In this document: positions 1-7,737 of the stretch, piece by piece
Layout: the number at the start of each line of letters is the position of its first letter
Position numbering within the stretch: the stretch's first letter is position 1
Source: JAOAHC01 sp964593045
GTDB taxonomy: Bacteria; Bacillota; Clostridia; TANB77; CAG-465
Assembly: GCA_964593045.1 (NCBI GenBank)
Contig: CAZQJQ010000009.1
Location: 1-38,727 of the forward strand
Reading direction: 5' to 3'
Length of the DNA stretch: 38,727 bases
Notes under the pieces: generated by a model
Told to the model about the DNA's origin: nothing
The model's input: only the letters and a program-made list of their open reading frames with translations
Databases searched by the model: none
Position numbers and translations under genes: made by a program

Positions 1-2
1 AA

Positions 3-686
3 AAATGGGTTGATAAGTGGTATCCTATTTCAAGCAGAATAGATGATACATTTCCTGATGATTTCAATGAATTATATCAAATAAATAAATATGGTGGCTT
101 TTATATAGGAAGATATGAAGCGGCATTTGATTATAACGAAGGAAATATAAGAGCATCAATGAAAAAGAGTAAATACACATCAATGCTTGCTGATTGGCAG
201 AATTCAAGAAATGCAGCTCATACAGGATATTTATGGAATTGGATAAATTATAATGATGCAAAACAATATGCAGAGGATATGGATACAGCATATGGGTATG
301 ATACAAGTAAAATAGGAACAAATCTAGTAACAGGAACACAGTATGATACAGTAATGAAATGGATTCAAAATGCTGGATATAATGTAATATCTGATAGTAG
401 AGATTATGGTAATTATAGTAATGCAGTATCTCCTGCTAATATATCAGGAAAAGGTTCACTTCAAATATCAGGATATAGCGAATATTGGAAAGCAAAAAAT
501 ATATATGATATAGCGGGAAATATGTATATATGGACAAACGAAAAAGATGATTCATCTAACTATATACGTAGAGGTGGCGATTATTATTGCAGTGGAACAT
601 CTGATACAGCAGCAATTGTTTATAAAAATATAAATACTTATAATGATCGTGCAGTAGGCTTTAGTATAGCATTATATATAAAATAA
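3..686 (+). CDS. FGE/SUMF1-like domain protein, 3' end only
   Basis: The reading frame is open from the window edge (frame of base 3) to the TAA at 684-686, so the 5' end is missing. The visible ~227 residues carry the hallmarks of the formylglycine-generating-enzyme/SUMF1 fold: a GGFYIGRYEA block near the start, DIAGNMYIWTNE in the middle (compare D-x-x-GNVWEW in the family), RRGGDYY, and a C-terminal GFSIAL corresponding to GFR. In gut Clostridia this fold is common at the C-terminus of large secreted or surface proteins, where it is more likely a binding or C-type-lectin-like module than an enzyme. The true N-terminus and any signal peptide lie outside the window. A hairpin terminator follows directly. 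The fold assignment is fairly secure; the function is not known. Confidence 0.7.
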   Translation, partial: KWVDKWYPISSRIDDTFPDDFNELYQINKYGGFYIGRYEAAFDYNEGNIRASMKKSKYTSMLADWQNSRNAAHTGYLWNWINYNDAKQYAEDMDTAYGYDTSKIGTNLVTGTQYDTVMKWIQNAGYNVISDSRDYGNYSNAVSPANISGKGSLQISGYSEYWKAKNIYDIAGNMYIWTNEKDDSSNYIRRGGDYYCSGTSDTAAIVYKNINTYNDRAVGFSIALYIK

Positions 687-702
687 ATAATAGTTAAAAA
701 AT

Positions 703-733
703 AGAGTGTATTTTAAAATATACTCTGTTTTTA
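703..733 (+). terminator. Rho-independent terminator after the FGE-like gene
   Basis: A 12-bp inverted repeat (703-714 with 715-726, one G-T wobble) is followed by a T-rich tail, 17 bases downstream of the stop codon. Confidence 0.7.
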
Positions 734-930
734 TTTGGCAACAAATTATTAATGAAAAAATTGCTATAGATGAATGTAATACCATTGCAAAAAAACTGTA
801 AAAGAAAGTTAAATTTTTTTTGATAAAAAACTTGGAATAAAAATGGCACGTAAGTGTCAAAGGTGCTGGCATTTATGTTGGTACCATTTTTGTATTAATA
901 TGTAAAAAAGGTGTAGAATATGCAATTCCA
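734..930. other. Intergenic region with possible decayed coding remnant
   Basis: There is no intact gene between 687 and 984. One frame reads QQIINEKIAIDECNTIAKKL before a stop near 800, and a GC-richer patch at 839-893 reads HVSVKGAGIYVGTIF in a further frame. Ends of that patch (AAAAATGG and CCATTTTT) are inverted, so it may instead be a hairpin. I cannot assign either. Confidence 0.25.
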
Positions 931-959
931 TTGACAAATTTTAGTATTTGTGTTAATAT
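931..959 (+). promoter_or_regulatory. Sigma-A-type promoter for the phosphatase operon
   Basis: TTGACA at 931-936, a 17-base spacer and TAATAT at 954-959 lie 26 bases before the ATG at 985. The -35 box is perfect; the -10 box matches four of six positions. Confidence 0.55.
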
Positions 960-984
960 ATTAACGTGAAGAAGAGGGATTAAA

Positions 985-1440
985 ATGAAAAAAGTTATGT
1001 TCGTATGCACGGGAAATATTTGCAGAAGTCCTATGGCACATTATTATATGCAAAAAAAGGTATATGATAATAACACAGAGGATGAGTATTTGATATCTTC
1101 TTGTGGAATTAATGCTGAAAACGGACAACCTGCTACACAGAATGCTATTCAAGTTATGAAAGAGTATGGTGTAAATATGGAAAATCATAGAGCGACTAAT
1201 ATTGTTGTTTCTGATATTGAAGATTATGATTTTGTTTTTACTTTGACTGAGATACAGAAGAGAATAATTATTCAGAAATATCCTAGTCTTTCTGGTAAGG
1301 TATATACTTTAATTGAGTTTGCTGAACCTAAAGAAGAATATTTAGATATTGATGATCCTTGGGGATTTGATAAGGATGTTTATACTGATTGCGCAAAGAA
1401 AATTGTGTGTAATATTGATAAGTTAATAGAAAAGTTATAG
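985..1440 (+). CDS. Low-molecular-weight protein tyrosine phosphatase
   Basis: This is a 151-residue cytoplasmic phosphatase of the LMW-PTP/arsenate-reductase fold. The N-terminal P-loop CTGNICRS has the nucleophile Cys8 and Arg14 (C-x5-R), and the general-acid Asp-Pro pair is D124-P125 in IDDPWGF. The length is normal for the family. An AAGAAGAGGGA ribosome site precedes the ATG and a consensus-like promoter lies at 931-959. It is the first gene of a likely operon with rpiB, which starts within about 10 bases of this stop, and the WecA-like gene. In Firmicutes such phosphatases act on protein tyrosine or arginine phosphate (YwlE type). YwlE also sits next to an rpiB homologue in Bacillus, which makes an arginine phosphatase role attractive but unproven. 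Confidence 0.9.
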   Translation: MKKVMFVCTGNICRSPMAHYYMQKKVYDNNTEDEYLISSCGINAENGQPATQNAIQVMKEYGVNMENHRATNIVVSDIEDYDFVFTLTEIQKRIIIQKYPSLSGKVYTLIEFAEPKEEYLDIDDPWGFDKDVYTDCAKKIVCNIDKLIEKL

Positions 1441-1450
1441 GATGGATATT

Positions 1451-1930
1451 ATGGTTATAATAGGATCGGATCATACAGGTGTAGTTTTAAAAAAGAGGAT
1501 TGAACAATTTTTTGAAAAAAAAAATATAGGATATTATGATATTTCTGATTTTGAAAATCAAGATGGTGATGATTATCCTGATATTGCATATTTGGTGTGT
1601 ACTGAAGTATTAAAAAATAGTGATAATTTAGGTATTGCAATATGTGGTTCTGGCATTGGTATTTCTATTGCATGTAATAAAATAAAAGGAATACGTGCAG
1701 CACTATGTACTGATAAATATATGGCAAGCATGTCAAGAAAAGATAATGATGCAAATGTTATTTGTTTTGGTGCTAGAACTGAATATGCTAATAATATAGT
1801 AAATGTTGATGAAATGGTTGATACTTTTTTAAATACTGAGTTTGAAAAAGGAAGGCATGAGAGAAGATTACAAAAAATATCTGCATTGGAGAATATGGAT
1901 AAAAAGGGAGAATACAGATATGATAGTTAA
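1451..1930 (+). CDS. rpiB: Ribose-5-phosphate isomerase B
   Basis: This RpiB/LacAB-family sugar-phosphate isomerase interconverts ribose-5-phosphate and ribulose-5-phosphate in the pentose phosphate pathway. Visible motifs are the N-terminal IGSDHTG (substrate-binding Asp and His), the catalytic-Cys loop CGSGIGISIACNK (the family is usually CGTGIGMSIAANK) and the GARTE segment. An ATG at 1442 is also possible, but AGGATGG at 1439-1445 is well spaced for the ATG at 1451, giving MVIIGSDHTG as expected for the family. The C-terminus is slightly long (to about 160 residues) and its last 11 bases overlap the next gene. The phosphatase-rpiB order resembles the ywlE-ywlF pair of Bacillus. Confidence 0.92.
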   Translation: MVIIGSDHTGVVLKKRIEQFFEKKNIGYYDISDFENQDGDDYPDIAYLVCTEVLKNSDNLGIAICGSGIGISIACNKIKGIRAALCTDKYMASMSRKDNDANVICFGARTEYANNIVNVDEMVDTFLNTEFEKGRHERRLQKISALENMDKKGEYRYDS

Positions 1931-3005
1931 TATTGTAATATATGGGTTAATAGCAATAGCTTTTATTCTCTGTTTTTTAATAACACCGCTTAGTATAAAG
2001 TTAGCAAAAAAATATGGAATTGTTGATATTCCAAAAGATAAGAGAAAAATACATAAAGGTGCAATGCCAAGAATAGGTGGAGTTGCAATTGTTATTTCAA
2101 TGTTTGTTACACTTGGTATTTATTATTTTTTTACAAAAATGGTTCCAAGTATAGCATTAGATGAGAAGTTTGTTGGATATGTAATTGGAGCTTTTGTCAT
2201 AGCTTTAATGGGATTTATAGATGATATGATAAATTTAAGGGCAAGGTATAAATTTATATTTCAGCTTATAGCAGCAAGTGTTATATATATTTTTGGTGTA
2301 TCAATTTCTGGAATTAAGATTCCATTTTTATATGCAGATGTAATTGATTTTGGATTTTTAGCTTATCCCATAACTTTACTTTGGGTTATTGGGGTTACAA
2401 ATGCTGTAAATTTAATCGATGGATTAGATGGATTAGCTGCTGGAATATCTGCTATATCTTCAATTGCTCTTCTTGCTATATTTGTTACTACTTCAGCAAG
2501 TTTAGAAGCTATGATTATAATAGCTGCACTAGTTGGAGCAACTCTTGGGTTTTTACCATATAACTTTAATCCAGCAAAAACGTTTATGGGAGATGTAGGT
2601 TCTAATTTTTTAGGTTTTACACTTGCAACGGTGTCAATACTTGGTTTTGCAAAAGGATATACAATGCTTGCAATAATAGCTCCAATACTTGTTTTAGGAG
2701 TTCCAATATTTGATACATTATTCGCAATGGTTAGGAGATTTGTAGCCCATAAACCAATGCTTCATCCAGATGGTGGACATGTACATCATAGATTGTTAAA
2801 AAGAGGATATAGTCAAAGGCAATCTGTATTAGTACTATATGGAATAACAAGTATTTTAAGTATACTTGCTGTAACAATAGTTTCAGCAGATATTTGGAAA
2901 TTCGTTTTACTTATTATCTCTATTGTTATATTCATCATTATTGGGGTTATAAACAAAGAAAACAAGGATAGTAAATTAAAAGAACATGAAGAAAACAAAA
3001 AATAA
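1920..3005 (+). CDS. Undecaprenyl-phosphate GlcNAc-1-phosphate transferase, WecA/TagO type
   Basis: This polytopic membrane enzyme of the MraY/WecA superfamily transfers a HexNAc-1-phosphate from UDP-sugar to undecaprenyl phosphate, starting wall teichoic acid or surface glycan synthesis. About 10-11 membrane segments are visible. Key motifs are D101-D102 in DDMINLRARYK (Mg binding), N164-x2-D167 in NLIDGLDGLAAG, DVGSNFLGF, and the cytoplasmic HPDGGHVHHRL loop (H289-H290), which favours WecA/TagO over MraY. The open frame runs back to 1842 inside rpiB, but AAGGGAG at 1904-1910 is spaced for the ATG at 1920, giving 361 residues with a hydrophobic N-terminus. It overlaps rpiB by 11 bases, so the two are translationally coupled. 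Confidence 0.9.
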   Translation: MIVNIVIYGLIAIAFILCFLITPLSIKLAKKYGIVDIPKDKRKIHKGAMPRIGGVAIVISMFVTLGIYYFFTKMVPSIALDEKFVGYVIGAFVIALMGFIDDMINLRARYKFIFQLIAASVIYIFGVSISGIKIPFLYADVIDFGFLAYPITLLWVIGVTNAVNLIDGLDGLAAGISAISSIALLAIFVTTSASLEAMIIIAALVGATLGFLPYNFNPAKTFMGDVGSNFLGFTLATVSILGFAKGYTMLAIIAPILVLGVPIFDTLFAMVRRFVAHKPMLHPDGGHVHHRLLKRGYSQRQSVLVLYGITSILSILAVTIVSADIWKFVLLIISIVIFIIIGVINKENKDSKLKEHEENKK

Positions 3006-3066
3006 CAGTTAAAAATGTATAATAAATATTTTTAAATATACAATAATAATATATGGGAGGAAAGTT

Positions 3067-3510
3067 ATGAAAGAGGAATTGTTAAAAGAGTTAAAAGATG
3101 CTATGATAAAAAAAGATGAATTAAGAAAAAATACTATTACAATGTTAAGAGCGGCAATACTGCAAGTGGAAAAAGATGATAAGAAAGTTCTTACAGATGA
3201 TGAAATAATTGTAATAATTTCAAAAGAAGTTAAAAAAAGAAAAGAATCAATAGGGGAATATAAAAAAGCAGGAAGAGAAGATATAGTTTCTGATTTAAAC
3301 AGAGAAATTGAAATATTATCTAAATATTTACCAGAACAATTATCTGAAGAAGAGATAAAAAAGATGGTTATAGAAGAAATAAAAAATTCGGGAGCAACTA
3401 GTATGAAAGATATGGGTAAGATAATGCAAGCCTTAAGATCTAAAACTCAAGCTAAAGCAGATGGGAAAATAGTTAGTGATATAGTAAAAGAAATGTTATC
3501 AAAATTGTAA
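3067..3510 (+). CDS. yqeY: GatB/YqeY domain protein
   Basis: A 147-residue soluble, helical, highly charged protein that matches the YqeY family along its length: an N-terminal Lys-rich segment, the RKNTITMLRAAILQVEKD block, KRKESIGEYKKAGREDI, and the C-terminal DMGKIMQALRSKTQAKADGK signature. The domain is also the tRNA-binding tail of GatB and GlnRS; the stand-alone protein has no settled role but is assumed to touch tRNA or amidotransferases. A TGGGAGG ribosome site lies upstream and a hairpin terminator directly downstream, so it is probably the last gene of the preceding run. Confidence 0.9.
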   Translation: MKEELLKELKDAMIKKDELRKNTITMLRAAILQVEKDDKKVLTDDEIIVIISKEVKKRKESIGEYKKAGREDIVSDLNREIEILSKYLPEQLSEEEIKKMVIEEIKNSGATSMKDMGKIMQALRSKTQAKADGKIVSDIVKEMLSKL

Positions 3511-3521
3511 TTAAATGTAGT

Positions 3522-3550
3522 AAAAGTCGAGTAACACTTGACTTTTATTT
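3522..3550 (+). terminator. Rho-independent terminator after yqeY
   Basis: The arms 3522-3532 and 3536-3546 pair over 11 bases with one wobble, followed by TTTATTT. It lies just before the ribosome site of the next gene. Confidence 0.7.
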
Positions 3551-3567
3551 GTATGTGGAGGAAAGTT

Positions 3568-4830
3568 ATGAAAAATGTTTTTAAAATAAATGACAATAAA
3601 TTTAAAGGAATAGTGATATCTTGTAATTTGTCTTTTAATATAACAAAGGAAAAAGTAGTAGAATATGCAATAATTAGCAGTATATTATCAAAGACAAATA
3701 AAAAATTTGGCTCATATCAAGAAATGGAAAAACACCTTGCAAGTCTATATGGAGCTAGGTTTGATGCAAATGTTGAAAAAATAGGTGACCTATATAATAT
3801 GGAGTTTAGAATAGAATTTGTAAACAAAAAGTATATAGATAATGAAGATGTATTAGATAAATGTTTAGACTTTCTATATACAACAATATTTGGAGTAGCT
3901 GATAGCAATTCTGATTTTGACAACAATGTAGTAGAAAGAGAAATTGCTTTTATAGAGCAAAAGATAAATGAAAGAAAAGATGAAAAATTAAGGTATGGGG
4001 TTATAAAGACAGAAGAGTTATTATGTGAAAACGAGCCATTTGGAGTATATGTTTATGGTAGAGAAGAAGATCTAAAAAATGTTACTAAACAGTCCTTATA
4101 TAACACATATATGGAAATTATAAAAAAGGGTTGCTTTAGTGTGATTGTAACAGGAAATTTAGATGGATATGATGATATAGATAAGAAAGTAGAAGAAAAA
4201 TTTAAAGAAAAAATGGATAATAATGTAGACTATACTAAACTAAAAGAAGGTACTAGTTTTACTACAAAAGGAAAATCAAAAATACAAGAAGTAAAAGAAG
4301 AAGCTAAGATAGTTCAAAGTGTAATAACAATGGGATTTAATATAGAGGATGTAAAAAAAGAAGACACTTTTTCTTTAAGTATGTTTAATGCAATACTTGG
4401 AGAAACACCAAGTTCAAAATTATTCCAAAATTTTAGAGAAAAGGAATCTTTAGCATATACAGTAAGGTCACGATATTATAGATATAAAGGTATTGTTATA
4501 ATATATGCAGGGATAGATATGAAAAACTATGAGAGAGCTAAAAAAGTTATATTAAATCAAATAGAAGATATACAAGAGGGAAAAGTAACACAAGAAGAAT
4601 TTTATGCTGCAAAAGAATCTCTAATATCTGACTTGTTAGAGTGGTATGATTTAAAACTTGCAAGAGCAAAGTTGCTTTTATGTAATATGCTTATGTACCA
4701 AGATGATGAATATACATTAGAAAAGATGATAGAAGAGATAAAAAAAGTAACATTACAAGATGTACAAAAAGTAGCAAAAAAAGTAAAATTGCAAACAATA
4801 TATCTTTTAGGAGGAGGGAACAATGAGTAA
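3568..4830 (+). CDS. M16-family (pitrilysin-like) protein without HxxEH, YmfF-like
   Basis: This 420-residue member of the M16 fold has the typical second half (FNAILGETPSSKLFQNFREKESLAYTVRS, matching the GG-x-SSRLF-x-x-REK-x-LAY region) but lacks the HxxEH zinc motif at its N-terminus. It is therefore probably the inactive partner of the M16 peptidase encoded next, as with YmfF and YmfH in Bacillus. The frame can be extended to a TTG at 3538, but GGAGG at 3557-3561 fixes the ATG at 3568 (MKNVFKINDNKFKG). The stop overlaps the next start by 8 bases. Family membership is clear; the substrate is unknown. Confidence 0.85.
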   Translation: MKNVFKINDNKFKGIVISCNLSFNITKEKVVEYAIISSILSKTNKKFGSYQEMEKHLASLYGARFDANVEKIGDLYNMEFRIEFVNKKYIDNEDVLDKCLDFLYTTIFGVADSNSDFDNNVVEREIAFIEQKINERKDEKLRYGVIKTEELLCENEPFGVYVYGREEDLKNVTKQSLYNTYMEIIKKGCFSVIVTGNLDGYDDIDKKVEEKFKEKMDNNVDYTKLKEGTSFTTKGKSKIQEVKEEAKIVQSVITMGFNIEDVKKEDTFSLSMFNAILGETPSSKLFQNFREKESLAYTVRSRYYRYKGIVIIYAGIDMKNYERAKKVILNQIEDIQEGKVTQEEFYAAKESLISDLLEWYDLKLARAKLLLCNMLMYQDDEYTLEKMIEEIKKVTLQDVQKVAKKVKLQTIYLLGGGNNE

Positions 4831-6115
4831 AACAGAAGTATTTGAAAACAATGAGTTAAACGAAAAAGTTTATTTTAAAAAATTAGATAATGGACTAGAA
4901 GTATATATTTTAAAAAAAGAAGGATTTAAGAAAAAAATAGGAATGTTTGGTACGAAATATGGCTCTATAGACAATGATTTCATAGATATTAATACTCAAG
5001 AAAGAGTTGTTGTACCAAATGGAGTCGCACATTTTCTAGAGCATAAATTATTTGAAAAAGAAGGCCAAAATGCACTTGATATGTTTGCTAAAAAAGGTGT
5101 GTCATCAAATGCATATACATCGTTTGACCATACGGTATATTTTTTTGAAACGGTAAAAGATTTTGAAGAATGTATAAGAATGCTAATTAATTTAGTTAAA
5201 GTACCATATTTTACAAAGGAAAATGTTGAAAAAGAACAAGGAATAATAGGTCAAGAGATATCAATGTATGATGATGATCCTAATTTTGTTGTATATTTTA
5301 ATGCATTAAGAGCTATGTATGAGTATCACCCTATAAGAGTAGATATAGCAGGGACTATAGATAGTATAGCAACAATTGATAAAGACGTACTATATACTTG
5401 TTATAACACATTTTATTCACTAAATAATATGTTCTATATTGTAATAGGAGATGTAGATGTGGAAAATACGATATCTTTAATAGATGATGAATTAAAAAAA
5501 TATGAAATAAAATCAGAAAAAAGAGAAATAAAAACATTTGAAAAAGAAGAGCCTGAAGAGATATATAAAGAACAAATTGAAAGAAATATGGAAGTATACA
5601 CACCTCAAATATGTGTAGGATATAAATTAAAACCAGAATCAAAAGAAGAAACATTAAAAAAGACAATAATATCAGAAATAGTAGATGAAATGTATTTTTC
5701 AAAGCTTTCCTCTTTCTATAAAGAACAGTATGAACTACAGATATTGCAAGATAATATGAATTTCATATTTGAATCAGGTAAAAATTTTTCACATATTTTA
5801 ATATTAGGATATTCTACAAATATGCCAAAACTTAAAGACAATTTATTTAAATACATTGAATATATAAAAAATATAGAAGTAAATAAAGAAATGTTTGATA
5901 TTTTGAAAAAGAAAAAAATTGGAAATAGATTTTTAGATACTGACAATATAAGTGGTAGTTATAGGATGATAATAGAAAATATTTTAACTAAAAATGACTT
6001 TTATAAAGATATAGATATATTAGAGAGTATAACTGAAAAAGATATAAAAGAGTTTTTACAAGGCTTAGATAACAAAAAAAGAGTAGTGTCAATTGTAAAT
6101 TCTAAAGAAGATTAA
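4823..6115 (+). CDS. M16-family zinc metallopeptidase, YmfH-like
   Basis: This 430-residue M16 peptidase carries the inverted zinc motif HFLEH (H73, E76, H77) and the downstream ligand in GQEISMYDDDP (E145). It follows and overlaps the HxxEH-lacking M16 paralogue, so the two probably form a heterodimeric clam-shell, as in two-subunit M16 enzymes such as mitochondrial processing peptidase. In Bacillus the ymfF-ymfH pair is followed by ymfI-M and pgsA; here the operon ends after ymfH with a terminator, so that synteny is not kept. There is no signal peptide, so a cytoplasmic location is expected. A GAGGAGGG ribosome site at 4811-4818 supports the start. Confidence 0.88.
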   Translation: MSKTEVFENNELNEKVYFKKLDNGLEVYILKKEGFKKKIGMFGTKYGSIDNDFIDINTQERVVVPNGVAHFLEHKLFEKEGQNALDMFAKKGVSSNAYTSFDHTVYFFETVKDFEECIRMLINLVKVPYFTKENVEKEQGIIGQEISMYDDDPNFVVYFNALRAMYEYHPIRVDIAGTIDSIATIDKDVLYTCYNTFYSLNNMFYIVIGDVDVENTISLIDDELKKYEIKSEKREIKTFEKEEPEEIYKEQIERNMEVYTPQICVGYKLKPESKEETLKKTIISEIVDEMYFSKLSSFYKEQYELQILQDNMNFIFESGKNFSHILILGYSTNMPKLKDNLFKYIEYIKNIEVNKEMFDILKKKKIGNRFLDTDNISGSYRMIIENILTKNDFYKDIDILESITEKDIKEFLQGLDNKKRVVSIVNSKED

Positions 6116-6163
6116 TTTGAAATAAAATTTTAATTAAAAAGTAAAATTAGAAGGTTTAAAGAT

Positions 6164-6204
6164 AACTTAAATTATTTAAAAAAGATGATTTAAGTTGTTT
6201 TTTT
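6164..6204 (+). terminator. Rho-independent terminator after the M16 pair
   Basis: The arms 6164-6175 and 6185-6196 pair over 12 bases with one wobble and are followed by a run of eight T residues. Confidence 0.75.
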
Positions 6205-6276
6205 GTATAATTTATCCATTGTGGAACATACTAAATTATGTAGAGCTGATATAGCAATTATTGGCCTAGATGTTGC

Positions 6277-6289
6277 TTTTTGTCGAAAC
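6277..6289 (+). promoter_or_regulatory. Spo0A-type 0A box upstream of the Spo0E-like gene
   Basis: TTTTTGTCGAAAC at 6277-6289 contains the full 0A core TGTCGAA. It lies about 29 bases upstream of the -35 box of the Spo0E-like gene. A looser copy (GGTCGAT) follows at about 6294-6300, and the region is bracketed by the inverted pair TGGCCTA (6262-6268) and TAGGCCA (6304-6310). Confidence 0.6.
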
Positions 6290-6316
6290 TTGCGGTCGAT
6301 TTTTAGGCCAGATTTA

Positions 6317-6345
6317 TTGACATCTGTGTCAAAAAATGATATAGT
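6317..6345 (+). promoter_or_regulatory. Sigma-A promoter of the Spo0E-like gene
   Basis: TTGACA at 6317-6322, a spacer of exactly 17 bases, and TATAGT at 6340-6345. The expected start site is only about 15 bases before the ATG at 6368, leaving a short leader with AAGGAGAT at 6354-6361. Confidence 0.75.
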
Positions 6346-6367
6346 ATTTTGCAAAGGAGATGGTTTA

Positions 6368-6520
6368 ATGTTAAAGCAAAAAATTAAAACTTTAAAATTA
6401 AAATTAGAGAATCAGATTTTATCAAATTGCTCATATGATGAAATATATAATACAAGTGCAGAAATTGATAAATTGTTAGTTGAATATTATAAAAAGTATG
6501 GATTAACTAAAAAGTCCTAA
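6368..6520 (+). CDS. Spo0E-like aspartyl-phosphate phosphatase
   Basis: A 50-residue helical protein matching the Spo0E/YnzD/YisI family, two helices with the signature S-x-x-(L/I)D-x-L(L/I)-x-x-Y, seen here as TSAEIDKLLVEYYKKYG. Family members dephosphorylate Spo0A~P and so delay sporulation. The open frame extends to 6203, but those 55 residues do not resemble the family. A perfect AAGGAGAT ribosome site with a 6-base gap sets the start at 6368, and a promoter sits between. An 0A box upstream suggests that Spo0A itself controls the gene, giving feedback. The 3' end overlaps the convergent minus-strand gene by 18 bases. Confidence 0.75.
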   Translation: MLKQKIKTLKLKLENQILSNCSYDEIYNTSAEIDKLLVEYYKKYGLTKKS

Positions 6521-6946
6521 TTTTTTAAGTATATTAAAATCACCCAATGAGCTTGTTGTTATATCAAATAACATCAGACCAAGAACGATTATTAGTATAT
6601 AATCGCAAGAATTTTCTAGTAATAAAAAAAGAACAAGGAATACTAAAATTAAATCATCTAAAGCAAAAGAAAATCCAAAGGCTGATACTCTATTATCTTC
6701 TACATTAATAGGGCCTAATCTATAACTTTTCTTTTTTGTATCATTAGAACTTGATATATCTTCTTTTGCTGTATAGCTATTATTTGCAGTTTCTTCATTA
6801 CTTTTATCGATTGTTTTTTCGCTGTTTTTTTCATAATTATTTAAATTATTGTAGTAATTTTTTGTATAAAAAGGATTAAAGGTAGGATTGTATCCATATT
6901 GTGGATAACCATACAAACTATTTCTGTAATAATCATATCTTTTCAT
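6503..6946 (-). CDS. Tyr/Asn-rich protein with C-terminal membrane segments
   Basis: I do not recognise a named family. The 147-residue product begins with a Tyr/Asn/Pro-rich stretch (KRYDYYRNSLYGYPQYGYN), continues with a polar Asn/Ser/Glu linker, and ends with two hydrophobic segments (DLILVFLVLFLLLE and YILIIVLGLMLFDI). The N-terminus resembles low-complexity spore coat or cortex-associated proteins. The frame can start at 6985, but AAAGGTAGTG before the ATG at 6946 gives the better start, one base after the stop of the preceding gene. It is the last gene of a three-gene minus-strand operon. A sporulation role is inferred from composition and the Spo0E-like neighbour only. Confidence 0.6.
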   Translation of the reverse strand: MKRYDYYRNSLYGYPQYGYNPTFNPFYTKNYYNNLNNYEKNSEKTIDKSNEETANNSYTAKEDISSSNDTKKKSYRLGPINVEDNRVSAFGFSFALDDLILVFLVLFLLLENSCDYILIIVLGLMLFDITTSSLGDFNILKKLGLFS

Positions 6947-6947
6947 A

Positions 6948-7454
6948 CTAATCACTACCTTTTTCACTAAAAATCTCAAAAGCATTACTTAAACTAAGTA
7001 TTGTTATGTATTCATTTATTTTATCTTGCCTTGATTTCCTTAAAAATGGTTTAAGGGAAATAAGAAGATTTTTTCTTGGGTCTTTTTTATTCATTGATGC
7101 CATAACTTTTTGTAATTTTAAAATAGTATTTATATCTATGTTAAATTCATTTGTATTTTGAGAATCCTCTTCATTTATTTCTTTTTTTTCGTTGTATGTT
7201 GCGTTTCCTTTTAATCCGTTTAACATATTAGATATATTTGGATTACTTAAAATATTAGATAATTTTGAAAAATCAAAGTTATTCTGATTCTCTTGTGTTT
7301 GTTGTTGTTTTTGTTGTGTATTAGCTGTTTCATCTGTATTTTCTTTGTTTGTACTATCTTGTATGTTTAGTTTATTTTGTATGTTTTGTATTAATTCGAA
7401 CAAGTCATTTTGTGTTGTACTATTATTCATGTTATTTTCTTGGTTTTGTTCCAT
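6948..7454 (-). CDS. Asn/Gln-rich protein with conserved C-terminal helical motif
   Basis: The 168-residue product has a long low-complexity N-terminal half rich in Asn, Gln, Thr and Glu, then a defined C-terminal region, KKDPRKNLLISLKPFL followed by RKSRQDKINEYITIL. To me that C-terminus looks like a recurrent motif of small Firmicute proteins of unknown function (a DPR-x-x-LL-x-x-LKP-(Y/F)L core), but I cannot name it. No membrane segment or signal peptide is visible. It is the middle gene of a three-gene operon; 11 bases separate it from the gene before and one base from the gene after. A sporulation link is a guess from composition and context. Confidence 0.6.
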   Translation of the reverse strand: MEQNQENNMNNSTTQNDLFELIQNIQNKLNIQDSTNKENTDETANTQQKQQQTQENQNNFDFSKLSNILSNPNISNMLNGLKGNATYNEKKEINEEDSQNTNEFNIDINTILKLQKVMASMNKKDPRKNLLISLKPFLRKSRQDKINEYITILSLSNAFEIFSEKGSD

Positions 7455-7465
7455 ATCTATTACCT

Positions 7466-7651
7466 TTATTTGTTACAATCTGTATTGTTATTTTGATTGT
7501 TACTAAGCATTGATACTAAGTTGTTTAAATCTTCAGGTGACATATTACTTACCATTCTACTAACTTGTTCAAATTTTGATTTGTCAATACTTGATAGAAG
7601 TTCTATAAGTTTTGGATTTAAAATGTTGTTTAAATTATTCATGTTATTCAT
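7466..7651 (-). CDS. Small Asn-rich protein
   Basis: A 61-residue, Asn-rich (MNNMNNLNNILN at the start, SNNQNNNTDCNK at the end), probably helical protein with no membrane segment. An AAAGGGGG ribosome site lies about 7 bases upstream. It is the first gene of the three-gene minus-strand operon and is divergent from the VirB4/Tad-like operon, sharing an 86-base control region with it. The central part (LSSIDKSKFEQVSRMVSNMS) recalls the helix of other small proteins in such operons. No function can be given. Confidence 0.55.
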   Translation of the reverse strand: MNNMNNLNNILNPKLIELLSSIDKSKFEQVSRMVSNMSPEDLNNLVSMLSNNQNNNTDCNK

Positions 7652-7737
7652 AAAAAATACCCCCTTTTATTTATATAATAATTATATGCATTTAAAATTA
7701 CTTAAGTTACTAAACTTTGAAAAAGAGGTGATAAAAA
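7652..7737. promoter_or_regulatory. Divergent control region between the Asn-rich genes and the VirB4/Tad operon
   Basis: This 86-base AT-rich gap must hold promoters for both operons. On the minus strand CATATAAT lies near 7680-7687, which could be a sigma-A or a sporulation-sigma (E/K) type -10 box; no clear -35 is seen. On the plus strand only AAAGAGGTGAT, the ribosome site for 7738, is distinct. Confidence 0.4.

Noticed and set aside
672..872. 66-codon minus-strand frame between the first two genes
   Set aside because: No ribosome site, Phe/Tyr-rich composition and it crosses the terminator at 703-733.
1842..1919. N-terminal extension of the WecA-like protein
   Set aside because: It overlaps rpiB, has no ribosome site, and the ATG at 1920 has AAGGGAG and begins with the expected membrane helix.
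5355..5702. 115-codon minus-strand frame rich in Leu, Phe and Tyr
   Set aside because: It lies antisense within the M16 peptidase gene and has the composition of reverse-read AT-rich coding DNA.
6203..6367. N-terminal extension of the Spo0E-like protein
   Set aside because: The DNA holds an 0A box and a consensus promoter; the ATG at 6368 has a perfect ribosome site and gives the family's normal length.
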